In this document: piece after piece, positions 15,304 to 24,301 of the stretch
Numbering within the stretch: the stretch's first letter is position 1
Layout of the letters: each line of letters begins with the position of its first letter
Origin: Pedobacter endophyticus
Lineage (GTDB): Bacteria > Bacteroidota > Bacteroidia > Sphingobacteriales > Sphingobacteriaceae
Direction: 5' to 3'
Assembly (NCBI RefSeq): GCF_015679185.1
Contig: NZ_CP064939.1
Span: 744,001 to 808,000 of the forward strand
Length of the DNA stretch: 64,000 bases
The notes under the pieces: model-generated
The model's input: only the letters and a program-made list of their open reading frames with translations
Databases searched by the model: none
Told to the model about the DNA's origin: nothing
Made by a program: the position numbers and the translations under genes

Positions 15304-16653
15304 CTACAACAGCTCGTTCGCTAAATTGGCCAATTCGCTTCGTTCGCCCTTTTGTAAGGTAATATGTGCATATAGCGGATGATTTTTTGCATTCTCGATC
15401 AGGTACGATAAACCGTTACTTTCAGCATCTAAATAAGGTGTGTCTATCTGATAAATATCACCAGTGAAAACAATTTTTGTATGTTCGCCAGCCCTCGAAA
15501 TAATCGTTTTAACCTCGTGAGGCGTCAGGTTCTGTGCTTCATCAATAATAAAGAAGATTTTGGCCAATGTTCGCCCTCTGATAAAGGCCAGCGGTGCTAT
15601 CGCGATCTTCTCCGTTGCAATCAATTCGTCTATCTTTTCCAGCATCTTCGCATCACCCACAAACTGATCTTTAATAAACCTGAGGTTATCCCAAATAGGC
15701 GCCATAAACGGATCCGTTTTCGATTTGGCATCACCCGGCAAAAAGCCAATATCTTTGTTGCTTAATGAAACAATAGGTCTCGTTACGAAAATCTGTCTAA
15801 ACTTTTTGCGCTGTTCCAGTGCGCTGGCCAATGCCAGGAGCGTTTTCCCGGTGCCCGCGTTTCCCTGAATGCTCACAAGCTTAATTTCAGGATCTAGCAG
15901 GGCATGGATAGCAAAGGCTTGTTCGATATTTTTGGGCTTAATTTTAAAAACCTGATCTGTAGAAACCGCAGAAATGGTGTTTAAGCTTTGATTATAAAAT
16001 ACGTTGGCCACTTTGCGCTTATGCTTAAGCACATAAAAGTGATTGCCCGTACGTGGTAGAATACCACTGTCAGTAGCATCTAAAAACCGCTGTTTTTTCA
16101 CTTCCTCAATAATCGCCTCCGGAAAGTTGGTCAGTTCTGTTTTGCCTGCGTAAAGCTCATCAACGTTTTTGATTTTGCCCGTTTCATAATCCTCCGCAAA
16201 CAAGTTTAACGCCTTGGCCTTCAATCGTAAACAAATGTCTTTCGATACCAAAACTACCTTTTTGCCGGGGTTTTCTTCTTTTAAACCTAAGGCCGCATTT
16301 AATATCTTATGATCCGTTTTGCCCTTTCCAAAAACCTCTTCTGCATTAATTTTAAGCTGAGCTTCATTTAGAATCACTTTAAACATGCCCAGATTTTCCG
16401 ATTTAAGCTTTACCCAATTACTAATCAGCTGTTGCCGCGAAAGTTGATCAATCAGCCGGATAAAACTTCTTGCCTCAAAATTACGCGTATCATTGCCACT
16501 TTTAAAATTATCCAACTCCTCTAACACCTGAATCGGAATGGCAACATCGTGTTCGTGAAAATTGTTTATCGCATCATGGTCGTAAAGTATAACAGATGTG
16601 TCTAATACGAATATCTTTTTTGAGCCGGAAGCAATCTTACCTTTTTTGGTCAT
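15304..16653 (-). CDS. PhoH-family protein with N-terminal PIN domain
   Basis: The 449 residues comprise an N-terminal PIN nuclease-like domain and a C-terminal PhoH ATPase. The PIN domain (about 12-150) opens with IFVLDTSVILYDHDAI and has the conserved acidic residues in VLEELDNFK and TDHKILNAAL. The ATPase (about 230-449) has Walker A GNAGTGKT and Walker B-like FIIDEAQNLTPHEVKTI. This is the PhoH2/YlaK arrangement, thought to unwind and cut RNA in the cytoplasm. Length is normal for the family. The last 22 coding bases are repeated downstream at 15173-15207. No cotranscribed partner is evident. The physiological role is not known from the sequence. Confidence 0.9.
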   Translation of the reverse strand: MTKKGKIASGSKKIFVLDTSVILYDHDAINNFHEHDVAIPIQVLEELDNFKSGNDTRNFEARSFIRLIDQLSRQQLISNWVKLKSENLGMFKVILNEAQLKINAEEVFGKGKTDHKILNAALGLKEENPGKKVVLVSKDICLRLKAKALNLFAEDYETGKIKNVDELYAGKTELTNFPEAIIEEVKKQRFLDATDSGILPRTGNHFYVLKHKRKVANVFYNQSLNTISAVSTDQVFKIKPKNIEQAFAIHALLDPEIKLVSIQGNAGTGKTLLALASALEQRKKFRQIFVTRPIVSLSNKDIGFLPGDAKSKTDPFMAPIWDNLRFIKDQFVGDAKMLEKIDELIATEKIAIAPLAFIRGRTLAKIFFIIDEAQNLTPHEVKTIISRAGEHTKIVFTGDIYQIDTPYLDAESNGLSYLIENAKNHPLYAHITLQKGERSELANLANELL

Positions 16654-16762
16654 AAGGTAAATTTATGGTTTATACTGCAATTATTATGAGACATTTAAAA
16701 GGTTAAAATAATCAGCACAGCGCAATATAGTAATGCCGACATTGCCCGACAGCGTTAAAACA

Positions 16763-16802
16763 AAAACGGGGTTCCTCGTCTTTCGATTCAGTTCCCCGTT
16801 TT
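16763..16802 (-). terminator. hairpin terminator reading leftwards
   Basis: The inverted repeat AAAACGGGG / CCCCGTTTT has a 22-base loop. On the minus strand it is followed by TTTTTGTTTT, as in a rho-independent terminator. It lies at the end of the decayed minus-strand gene described next. Confidence 0.65.
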
Positions 16803-17120
16803 ACCCTTAAAAACAACCATAGTTGCATTTAAGGAATCTAATTCTTCGTACTTTGATTTTTCCGTTATCGATAAGTCTCGTGATCTTTTCGATTCGTGAA
16901 AATTTATTTCCAACCATCCGTTCGTAAACTTCAGCGTTATGAATAATCTCTGTTTGGGCCTGTGCGATCTTCTTATCTCCTTTCTTTCCAAAAGAGCTAT
17001 ATATTCTTATTCGGTTTCACCCTTTCAGAAACTAATCGTTTTCCCTGTAAACAAATCCGAAACATTTCCCCTTTCGGTTCTTTGTCTCTTTTGGACTGCT
17101 TTCTCAGAATTCAAAGTACT
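16788..17120 (-). pseudogene. decayed small gene split over three frames
   Basis: On the minus strand three protein-like stretches follow each other in different frames. They are KGEMFRICLQGKRLVSERVK (near 17030-17090), KGDKKIAQAQTEIIHNAEVY with VGNKFSRIEKITRLI (near 16860-16980), and SKYEELDSLNATMVVFKGK (near 16790-16850). Joined, they would make a protein of about 100 residues ending at the terminator hairpin. No single frame has a start and a full-length product. I read this as a gene broken by at least two frameshifts, though I do not recognise the family. The frame open from 16991 to 16788 alone (67 codons) is the fallback reading. Confidence 0.35.
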
Positions 17121-17430
17121 TCGTATTTGATATCATCTAATTTACGCCATTAAACCTCCACTGTCAAGTTAATAGTCACCAATTTTACCAACAAAGTTAT
17201 TCACCTAAAAACACTGGTTATCAACAGCTTATAATTACAATATCCACCCTTAAGCGCAACAGCGAGCCTTTTCTGTAGTTTGTTAACATTTGGGCAAAAC
17301 AACCTTACTAACAATTTTTAGTTTTTTGATAATCAGGCGAATAACTAAAATCGGCACAAATGGTTACCCCTCAAACGAAAGTTAGTTGTTTAAGTAACAA
17401 AAAAGCTAGCGATTATGTTATTTTTGTAGT
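17121..17430. other. AT-rich spacer with DnaA-box-like sites
   Basis: No gene is seen. Three sites resemble the DnaA box TTATCCACA: TTATTCACC (17197-17205), TTATCAACA (17218-17226) and ATATCCACC (17240-17248), with one or two mismatches each. Three such sites in 52 bases may be chance in AT-rich DNA. TATTTTTG at 17419-17426 lies just before the FUSC start. Confidence 0.35.
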
Positions 17431-19590
17431 ATGCAAATCAGGCGACCGATCAGAAATATTCAAGACTTTTTATTGAGTACCTATTTTGCGGATGGTCTTC
17501 GTATCACAATTGGGGTGCTCCTGCCCTCTTTAATTTTCGCCCAATTCGGGTTGCTAAAGTATGGCATGACCTTATCTTTAGGCGCCCTTTGCGTAAGCGT
17601 GGTAGATAGCCCCGGGCCGATGGTACACCGCCGGAATGCGATGCTGGTAACAACGGCGTTGATTTTCATCTTCTCTATTTTAACAGGACTAACCAACAAA
17701 AACCATTATTTTATTGGCTTTCTTTTGGCGGTTTCGAGCTTTGTTTTTTCGATGTTCTATATCTATGGCATCAGAGCAGCATCAGTCGGCACCGCCGTAT
17801 TGTTGATTATTGTACTGAGCATAGACGATATTCGCCCCTGGCAAGATGTAATGATGCATGCGCTTTTGGTTTTGGCAGGAAGCGTCTGGTACACGGGTTT
17901 AAGTTACTTTGTGTATCGGCTAAGGCCGTTTCGGCTTGTTCAGCAATCGTTGAGTGATTCGATTTTGGAAGTGGCGAGTTTTCTAAGAGAAAAAGCTAAA
18001 TTTTACCATGAAAACACTGATTATGAAAAAACGTTTGCCGATTTGTTGCCCTTGCAGGTTTCAGTACACGAAAAACAAGATGCCGTACGGGAATTGCTGT
18101 TCAGAACAAGGGAAATAGTTCGGGATTCGAGCCCCGAAGGCAGGTTTTTAATGCTGGTTTTTGTAGATATGGTCGATTTGTTTGAACAGGTAATGTCGAC
18201 TTATTACAATTACCAGCAGCTGCACGAGCAGTTCGATAAAGCCGGGATTTTGAAAGATTACGAAATGGCCATCAAACGGATTTCTTATGCCCTCGATGAT
18301 GTGGCCTTTGCCCTGAAAAGCGGCGGCAAGCCTGTGCTTTCCAAAAGGCTCTTAATCGAAATTGAACGGCTAAAAACAAAAATCAATAAGCTAGAGAGTG
18401 ATAACGTTAATCAGCAATACAGCACAATTGGCATCATTGCACTGAAAAATATTGAGGTAAATATCGAGAACATTCTGGCCAGGGTCAAAACCATATACAG
18501 TTACTTTACCATCAGGAGCAGCAAAGATATTCAATCGGCAGATGTTGATACCGAACGGTTCATAAACAGACAACGGCTCGACATAAAACTATTTACCGAA
18601 AACTTAACGTACAGCTCTTCTACGTTCAGGCATTCGCTCAGGGTAACCGTGGTGATGCTTTTGGGTTATGTGGTTGCCGAAGCGTTAAATTTTTCGCACA
18701 GCTATTGGATCCTGCTTACTATTCTGGTAATCTCCAAGCCCGGGTTCAGCTTAACCAAACAACGCAACTATCAGCGTTTAATCGGTACCACAGTCGGCGC
18801 TTTTGTGGGTATGGGCGTGCTTACCTACATCCACGATAAAAATACGCTGTTTGCCATCCTGCTCCTGTGCATGATCGGCAGCTACAGCTTTCAACGGAAA
18901 AATTATGTTGTAAGCGTACTTTTTATGACGCCCTACATCCTTATCCTTTTCGATTTTTTGGGCATGGGCTCAATCGCCTTGGCACGAGAGAGGATTTACG
19001 ATACCTTTATCGGCTCAGGTATTGCACTTTTGGCCAGTTATTCGCTTTTTCCGACCTGGGAATATGAAAAACTGAAAGAAGCCATGCTGAATGTTTTAAG
19101 CGCCAACAAAGCTTATTACGGACAGGTTGTTGGCCTGTATTTCGATAAAAATTATAATCGTACCGAATATAAACTTGCCCGCAAAGAAGTGTACGTGAGC
19201 ACCGCAAACTTAGCGTCGCTGTTTCAGAGAATGTTTTCTGAACCTAAAAGCAAGCAGCTTTTTATAAAAGAGGTTCATCAGTTTACAACGCTGAACCATT
19301 TGCTGTCGTCGTACATTGCTACCCTTTCCCTTTATAATAAGGAGCATCGATTCACTTTCGAAAGTTTTGATCCGCTGAAACCGATGTCGAAAAACACCAA
19401 TTATCTTTTCGATATGGCCATAGAAAACCTGGAAAAAGATAAAAACGCCGTTGATAATGTGCCCCTGATCAGGGTTGCCGATACAGGATTTAAGATAAAC
19501 AAGGATCAGGATCTGGTTCCGCAACAATTTGATCTGATACAAAAGGCGGCCTACGACATTTATAAGCTTTCGGCGAAAATCAAATTCTGA
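17431..19590 (+). CDS. FUSC family inner-membrane protein (YccS/YhfK-like)
   Basis: The 719-residue membrane protein has the FUSC layout. An N-terminal block of hydrophobic helices (about residues 15-170) precedes a long soluble region (about 170-395). A second helix block follows at about 400-540 (FRHSLRVTVVMLLGYVVAEA onwards), then a C-terminal soluble tail. The two helix blocks are internal repeats: each begins with LRITIGVLL or LRVTVVMLL. Some relatives are proposed exporters of aromatic acids, but no function is established for this clade. Its 3' end overlaps the convergent gene at 19560 by 31 bases. A TATTTTTG box ends four bases before the ATG. Confidence 0.87.
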   Translation: MQIRRPIRNIQDFLLSTYFADGLRITIGVLLPSLIFAQFGLLKYGMTLSLGALCVSVVDSPGPMVHRRNAMLVTTALIFIFSILTGLTNKNHYFIGFLLAVSSFVFSMFYIYGIRAASVGTAVLLIIVLSIDDIRPWQDVMMHALLVLAGSVWYTGLSYFVYRLRPFRLVQQSLSDSILEVASFLREKAKFYHENTDYEKTFADLLPLQVSVHEKQDAVRELLFRTREIVRDSSPEGRFLMLVFVDMVDLFEQVMSTYYNYQQLHEQFDKAGILKDYEMAIKRISYALDDVAFALKSGGKPVLSKRLLIEIERLKTKINKLESDNVNQQYSTIGIIALKNIEVNIENILARVKTIYSYFTIRSSKDIQSADVDTERFINRQRLDIKLFTENLTYSSSTFRHSLRVTVVMLLGYVVAEALNFSHSYWILLTILVISKPGFSLTKQRNYQRLIGTTVGAFVGMGVLTYIHDKNTLFAILLLCMIGSYSFQRKNYVVSVLFMTPYILILFDFLGMGSIALARERIYDTFIGSGIALLASYSLFPTWEYEKLKEAMLNVLSANKAYYGQVVGLYFDKNYNRTEYKLARKEVYVSTANLASLFQRMFSEPKSKQLFIKEVHQFTTLNHLLSSYIATLSLYNKEHRFTFESFDPLKPMSKNTNYLFDMAIENLEKDKNAVDNVPLIRVADTGFKINKDQDLVPQQFDLIQKAAYDIYKLSAKIKF

Positions 19591-20024
19591 TCGCTTTTCA
19601 AAATTTCATTAATCAGGCACACATCAAAGGGTAAACTGTAAGCTGCTCCGTTATCCAGTTCGAAAGTGATTTTGGCTTCACAGCTCAGGACGTTTGCTGT
19701 AACATCGTTCCAAGCAATAACGATCGGGTAAAAATTCAGCGCCGGATTGTCTGTTTTAATCTGCTCTTCGCGAAAGCCGAACTTTAGCTTAAATTCTTTA
19801 GAGCCGTCGCTCAGCGTAATCTTTTTTACCTTCTTAAACGCATCGTTAGCGGCGAAATCTATAAATAAACGGCTGTCGACGCCAAAAGTATCGCTCTCGA
19901 AAAGTTCAAAGGCATAATATTTTTCTTGTTTGCGTTCGTATTGATAATCGATACTTCTAATCTGTTGTGCAAACAGTAAATTGGTGCAAAGTGCAAAAAT
20001 GGTAATTAATAGGGTTTGTTTCAT
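19560..20024 (-). CDS. exported hypothetical protein
   Basis: This 154-residue protein begins with a clear signal peptide (MKQTLLITIFALCTNLLF, then AQQ). The rest is beta-rich, with a single pair of cysteines (SCEAKITF and DVCLINE) that could form a disulfide. I do not recognise the family. It sits three bases after the stop of the PorP-like gene in the same direction. It may therefore be cotranscribed with the T9SS cargo/PorP pair and belong to the same envelope function. Its 3' end overlaps the convergent FUSC gene by 31 bases. Confidence 0.7.
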   Translation of the reverse strand: MKQTLLITIFALCTNLLFAQQIRSIDYQYERKQEKYYAFELFESDTFGVDSRLFIDFAANDAFKKVKKITLSDGSKEFKLKFGFREEQIKTDNPALNFYPIVIAWNDVTANVLSCEAKITFELDNGAAYSLPFDVCLINEILKSDQNLIFAESL

Positions 20025-20027
20025 TAT

Positions 20028-21026
20028 TTAAAATCTGGGACAAGGAACCTTAAATCCCTTGAAGTTATTGTGTCTGTATATTAACGATAATTCATACGTA
20101 CGGGGTGTCGAATCAATTACCTTGTTGCCATACAAGGTGTAATTTATGCCAGCACTAAAGTCGCCGATGTTAATGCCCAGATATGGGTAAAATGAAGATT
20201 GATTTACTTGATACCACATCCCCAGGTTAAGCTTAAATTTAGTCTCCTCGTTGGGCATTAAGCCTAAAACGGCCCCAAACAGGATATCGTTATTCTTTTT
20301 CTGCGCATTATAAATACCGGTGAAATTCAGATCGGTAAATCTATTAATCTGATGAAGTGCACCAATGTGTATCGTGCTCCTTGGCGCCACCACCTCAAAA
20401 CTGTTGGTTAACAGGCTTTGTTTTGGCCTGGCAAGATGATAATGGGCAAAGCCGAGGGCAATGCTCCAGCGATCGAATGTGCCCGAAAAGTTGGCGCCAA
20501 TATTTACATCAAAATAGGATGCTTTATGACTGTTCAAATCGAGGTGATTGGGCAGAGCAGAATCAAAAGAGCCATTGCTGGTATATTGCGAAGCAAAGGT
20601 TAAGGCGTTATGATCCAAATAACGCGAGGCATAAGACACCTGCGGGGCCAAACCGAATTTGAATTTATGCGCTACATCCAGATATTGGTAGTACGAGAAA
20701 CTTGCACTGATATATTGCGTTTTTAAGGCTTTGTTAAAAGATTCATCAAAAAGGCCACTCAGGCCTATACTGAATACATGATTGGTAAAATTTTCGTCGG
20801 CCACCAGCTTAACATCGCCCGAAATGCTGTAGGTGTTGTAGGCATCGCCCACATTACCCCACTGTTGCCGGGTGTTTACGGCAATTCTATACTCACCATC
20901 GAAGAAACCCGTATAAGCAGGGTTTAATGTTAGCGGTGAGGCAAAATACTGCGAAAATTTTGGATCTTGCGCCGAACAACATAATGCTGCAAAGCACAGG
21001 AATGAAGTTACTAGCTTTTTGTACAT
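20028..21026 (-). CDS. PorP/SprF family type IX secretion membrane protein
   Basis: The 332-residue outer-membrane protein has a signal peptide (MYKKLVTSFLCFAALCCSAQ). The start of the mature protein, DPKFSQYFASPLTLNPAYTGFFDGEYR, is the hallmark of the PorP/SprF family; beta-strands continue to the C-terminus. In T9SS organisms each such protein usually partners one type-B cargo protein encoded beside it and holds it at the surface. Here the start codon overlaps the stop of the large cargo gene by one base (TAATG), so the pair is translationally coupled. It is probably specific for that 815-residue cargo rather than the general T9SS motor component. Confidence 0.88.
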   Translation of the reverse strand: MYKKLVTSFLCFAALCCSAQDPKFSQYFASPLTLNPAYTGFFDGEYRIAVNTRQQWGNVGDAYNTYSISGDVKLVADENFTNHVFSIGLSGLFDESFNKALKTQYISASFSYYQYLDVAHKFKFGLAPQVSYASRYLDHNALTFASQYTSNGSFDSALPNHLDLNSHKASYFDVNIGANFSGTFDRWSIALGFAHYHLARPKQSLLTNSFEVVAPRSTIHIGALHQINRFTDLNFTGIYNAQKKNNDILFGAVLGLMPNEETKFKLNLGMWYQVNQSSFYPYLGINIGDFSAGINYTLYGNKVIDSTPRTYELSLIYRHNNFKGFKVPCPRF

Positions 21027-23473
21027 TATAATATTAATATAGTTTTTCCTGAAGTTTGATATTTCTGTCCGAATACATCAATGCCCTCGGCAAACCACGA
21101 AAAGGTTTCTAAAGGCTGCATTTTACTTTTAAACTGTCCATCCCAACCTTCGGCGTGCATATCGGTGGTGTGGTAAACCAAAATTCCCCATTTATTAAAT
21201 ATTTTAAAGCTGTTTAGCTTCTTCATACTCACCAAAAAGGGGTACAGTCTGTTGTTGTTTTGTTTTTGTGGGGTAAACGCGGTAGGTACAACAATTTTTG
21301 GTTCGGGCAAAACGCTAATCTGTACGGCTGCCGATGCAGAACAACCGTTGTTGTTGGTTATCGAAATATAATATTGGCCAGCCTTGCCAACTGATTTTGG
21401 ATTTTGGAGCGGCCGCTTTAAATTCCGATCTTCAAAATAGGCCACTGTCGAGTAATTCTCGCTACCCGCTAAAATCTCTGCCGCTGTTAAGTCTGCAAAT
21501 GCGTTAGACAAGATTGGCTTCGGCACATTGACTACAATTTTGGGCAGGCCATAAATAGTTACCTCAACCTGGCCCGAAACGAAACAGCCTGAAGCGTTGG
21601 TTGCCTTTACAAAATAAGTTCCCGATTTGCTTACTGCTTCTGGCCGGACAACCTTGTCGGTAAGTAATTCATCATTAAAAAACGAATATTCTAAATCAGC
21701 GGCCGAACCGGAAAACAACTGCGAAGCTGTAAGATTCACTGTTTCCGGGTAGCACACCTTTTCCGGGTTTTTAACAACGAGAACCGGCAAGTCGTTTATT
21801 ACAACCTCAATTTCGTGGCTTACCACACATCCATTTGTGTTTATGGCGCTTACATAATAAGAACCAGCTTTTGCAATTTCCTGTGGGTTAGTAACAGCGA
21901 TTGTAAGAAACTGATCCTCGAAAAAGCTTAACCGAAGATCGTCGTCGCTACCTGTAAAAATGTTGGCGGCTGTAATATCAACGGTACCCGGGTAGCAGGC
22001 CGCAGCTGGATTGGTAATTTTTAGAACTGGCTTGGGCACTACGCTAACCTCAATGGGAACCATGTTACTGCATCCGAATGCGTTGGTAAGCTTGACATAA
22101 TAAATGCCCGCGACGGAAATATGTACCGGGTCTCGAAGCTTTTTCTTCGCATTGGCATCCGTAAAATACGATCTTTCTATTCCCTCTAAACTGCCCTTAT
22201 AAAGCGCTTCGGCAGTAATGTCGACCGTTTCGCCATAACAAACTGCTGGAGGATTGTGGGCGGTCATTTTTGAAATGTCATCAACAGATACATCGATAGT
22301 TGCAAAGCTTTCGCAACCCTCGTAATTTGTAGCCACAATGTGATAAGTCGAATTTTTGGTCACAATTGCTTTTCCCTTTACCTGGCGGGTTAGGTCTTTA
22401 TCTTCAAATACCAGATAACTAAAGTCATCTGATTTGTTCAAAATAAATTCATCGCTGGCAAAATCAATAGCGCTATTCTTACATACCGTTTTTTTCTCCA
22501 GTACCTGAAGCTGATAATTTATCCGCCGCACTACACTGCTAATTGTGCTGGGGCAACCGAAGCCATCGTATGGAATCAAGTCGAGCACTATTTTCGATCC
22601 ATCTGCAGGCGCCGGCTTAATATCAATAGACTGACCGGAGCCATATTGAATGGAGCGATTTTCGTTATACCAATTGTAGGTTTGGAAACCGCGTGGACCT
22701 GATACGGATAAATGATCTGCACTTTCGCACAGGTTATTGCCAATAACCATATCGCCGCAGAGGTTGCCAACATCGACATACGCATACCCGAAATGGCCAC
22801 CAAGCGTACAATCGGCACTTATAAACTCTAGCTCAAGTTTTTTACCCTGATAGCCAGAAAGGTTCATGGTTACCGGTGTCCAGTCTTTATAAATGATACT
22901 TTCTTTCGGCTTGCATTTTTGAAAACCAGGCAAACTGGATGTGGAGATGTACTCAAATGATACACAACCGATATACTCGTTCTTCTCCACATCTTTTACA
23001 CGTGCTACAAATCGGGGCTGCTCGCTAGGTAAATGATTCGGTTCCTCTAATACAACCGCATATTGGTAAGTAAGCGTAAATTCGGGCCGGTTTTCGGGTA
23101 CTGTAATTAGATAAGAGATGCCATCGGCCTGATTACCTGTACCATCATTACCCAGTTTCACCACAAAATTACCAGCTGTAGGCGGAATTACCTTAAATTT
23201 TCCATAAGGGTCTATCAAGCGTTTATCACTTATCATGGCATGTCGGGAATTAGCAGGGCGGCTTACCCGATGGGTTTCTATCGAGTTAATATGATTTACA
23301 GCAGTTGTTATGCCTGTGTAAAGTTTCCAGTTTTGGAAATTACCATTTTCGAAACCCACATTTTCAGGACAGGGTTGAGCACACAAGTTCGCGGAAATAG
23401 CGAACGCGGCAATTGCAGTTCGTAGGGATAATCTATTAATCAACGGGATGGATTTTAAATAGTTACATAACAA
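21026..23473 (-). CDS. T9SS type-B cargo protein with repeated Ig-like domains
   Basis: This large exported protein (about 815 residues) starts with a signal peptide ending near NLCAQ. The mature part opens with CPENVGFENGNFQNWKLYTG, typical of surface proteins with a jellyroll-like front. At least four related modules of 75-80 residues follow (about 400-715); each holds a phrase like VCYPETVNLTAS, a FF(D/E)D segment and a closing YYV(S/K)A.N.NGC. The C-terminus, VVPTAFTPQ through IFNKWG.LVYHT and W(D)GQF, is the gliding-motility C-terminal (CHU_C, type-B sorting) domain. Export by T9SS to the surface is expected. The start is a TTG; a second TTG at 23440 also gives a good signal peptide. The ligand is unknown. 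Confidence 0.87.
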   Translation of the reverse strand: MLCNYLKSIPLINRLSLRTAIAAFAISANLCAQPCPENVGFENGNFQNWKLYTGITTAVNHINSIETHRVSRPANSRHAMISDKRLIDPYGKFKVIPPTAGNFVVKLGNDGTGNQADGISYLITVPENRPEFTLTYQYAVVLEEPNHLPSEQPRFVARVKDVEKNEYIGCVSFEYISTSSLPGFQKCKPKESIIYKDWTPVTMNLSGYQGKKLELEFISADCTLGGHFGYAYVDVGNLCGDMVIGNNLCESADHLSVSGPRGFQTYNWYNENRSIQYGSGQSIDIKPAPADGSKIVLDLIPYDGFGCPSTISSVVRRINYQLQVLEKKTVCKNSAIDFASDEFILNKSDDFSYLVFEDKDLTRQVKGKAIVTKNSTYHIVATNYEGCESFATIDVSVDDISKMTAHNPPAVCYGETVDITAEALYKGSLEGIERSYFTDANAKKKLRDPVHISVAGIYYVKLTNAFGCSNMVPIEVSVVPKPVLKITNPAAACYPGTVDITAANIFTGSDDDLRLSFFEDQFLTIAVTNPQEIAKAGSYYVSAINTNGCVVSHEIEVVINDLPVLVVKNPEKVCYPETVNLTASQLFSGSAADLEYSFFNDELLTDKVVRPEAVSKSGTYFVKATNASGCFVSGQVEVTIYGLPKIVVNVPKPILSNAFADLTAAEILAGSENYSTVAYFEDRNLKRPLQNPKSVGKAGQYYISITNNNGCSASAAVQISVLPEPKIVVPTAFTPQKQNNNRLYPFLVSMKKLNSFKIFNKWGILVYHTTDMHAEGWDGQFKSKMQPLETFSWFAEGIDVFGQKYQTSGKTILIL

Positions 23474-23797
23474 AAATACAATTTTGATGTATTCTTAAAA
23501 GGAGTATAACAGCTTTTTTACACAAAATAGGAATATTCCTAAAAAGTGTCTATCAGCTAAAATGGAGTCAAATCGCTGCCGAACCGACCCTTTCCGCACG
23601 TAGACGAGCTTTTTCATGTCCGTATTAGCACAAAATGCAATTGCACCAACAATTGGTTTTTTACACGAAACGAAATCGCTATTGTAAAGAAAAAAGGAAG
23701 GGAAGATCAATATCGAGCCGTCTGCTAACAGTAATATCAAACAATAACGAGGTGATAACGTTACTTTAGTTTACAAACAAGTCACTATACAGAAATT
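23474..23797. other. spacer without a recognisable gene
   Basis: These 324 bases separate two divergent genes. TATTTTTG on the minus strand (about 23474-23481) could serve the cargo gene. The open frame 23495-23740 on the minus strand has an uncharacteristic translation rich in Phe, Leu and Ser, and I do not accept it. Nothing else stands out. Confidence 0.5.
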
Positions 23798-24208
23798 ATG
23801 GAAAAGTTATATACCGCCGAGGTTACAGCAACCGGAGGCAGAGACGGACATGTTAAATCGAGTGATGGAGTATTAGATCTTCAACTTAGAAAACCAAAGG
23901 AACTTGGCGGACAAGGTGGTGCCACTAACCCCGAAGAATTGTTTGCGGCAGCCTGGGGCGCCTGTTATTTAGGTGCACTCGGAACAATTGCTGGCAAGGC
24001 GGGAGTTGATGTAAGCGACGCAAATGTTAAAGTTTTGGTATCGTTTAATAAAGATGGCAACAGTTACGGACTCTCGGCCGATTTGGATGTGCATATCCCA
24101 GGGATAACCGCCGAGGAAACACAATCGTTGGCCGATAAAGCACATGCCGTTTGCCCGTACTCTAAAGCCACTAAAGGAAATATCGAAGTACGCGTAACAG
24201 CGGTTTAG
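23798..24208 (+). CDS. ohr: Ohr/OsmC-type organic hydroperoxide resistance protein
   Basis: This 136-residue OsmC-fold thiol peroxidase is of the Ohr subgroup. It has the two reactive cysteines, Cys56 in AAWGACYLGAL and Cys119 in AHAVCPYSKAT, and the Arg-bearing GGRDGHVKSSDG near the N-terminus. Length is normal for Ohr. It reduces organic and lipid hydroperoxides in the cytoplasm using lipoylated proteins or small thiols. It is a single-gene unit with a strong terminator after it. No OhrR-type regulator is nearby, so regulation is not visible here. Confidence 0.93.
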   Translation: MEKLYTAEVTATGGRDGHVKSSDGVLDLQLRKPKELGGQGGATNPEELFAAAWGACYLGALGTIAGKAGVDVSDANVKVLVSFNKDGNSYGLSADLDVHIPGITAEETQSLADKAHAVCPYSKATKGNIEVRVTAV

Positions 24209-24252
24209 AAGGATCTGCTGTGGGGTGCACACATCTCTTTTCTTACGATAAA

Positions 24253-24284
24253 ACACAAAAAGCGGCTTTAGCCGCTTTTTGTGT
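24253..24284. terminator. bidirectional terminator between ohr and bioB
   Basis: A perfect 14-pair hairpin, ACACAAAAAGCGGC-TTTA-GCCGCTTTTTGTGT, has T-runs on both strands. It lies between convergent genes and can end transcription from either side. Confidence 0.9.
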
Positions 24285-24301
24285 ATAACATATGGTCTAT
24301 T

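Noticed and set aside
23495..23740. 81-codon minus-strand frame between the cargo gene and ohr
   Set aside because: Phe/Leu/Ser-rich and uncharacteristic; no start signal.
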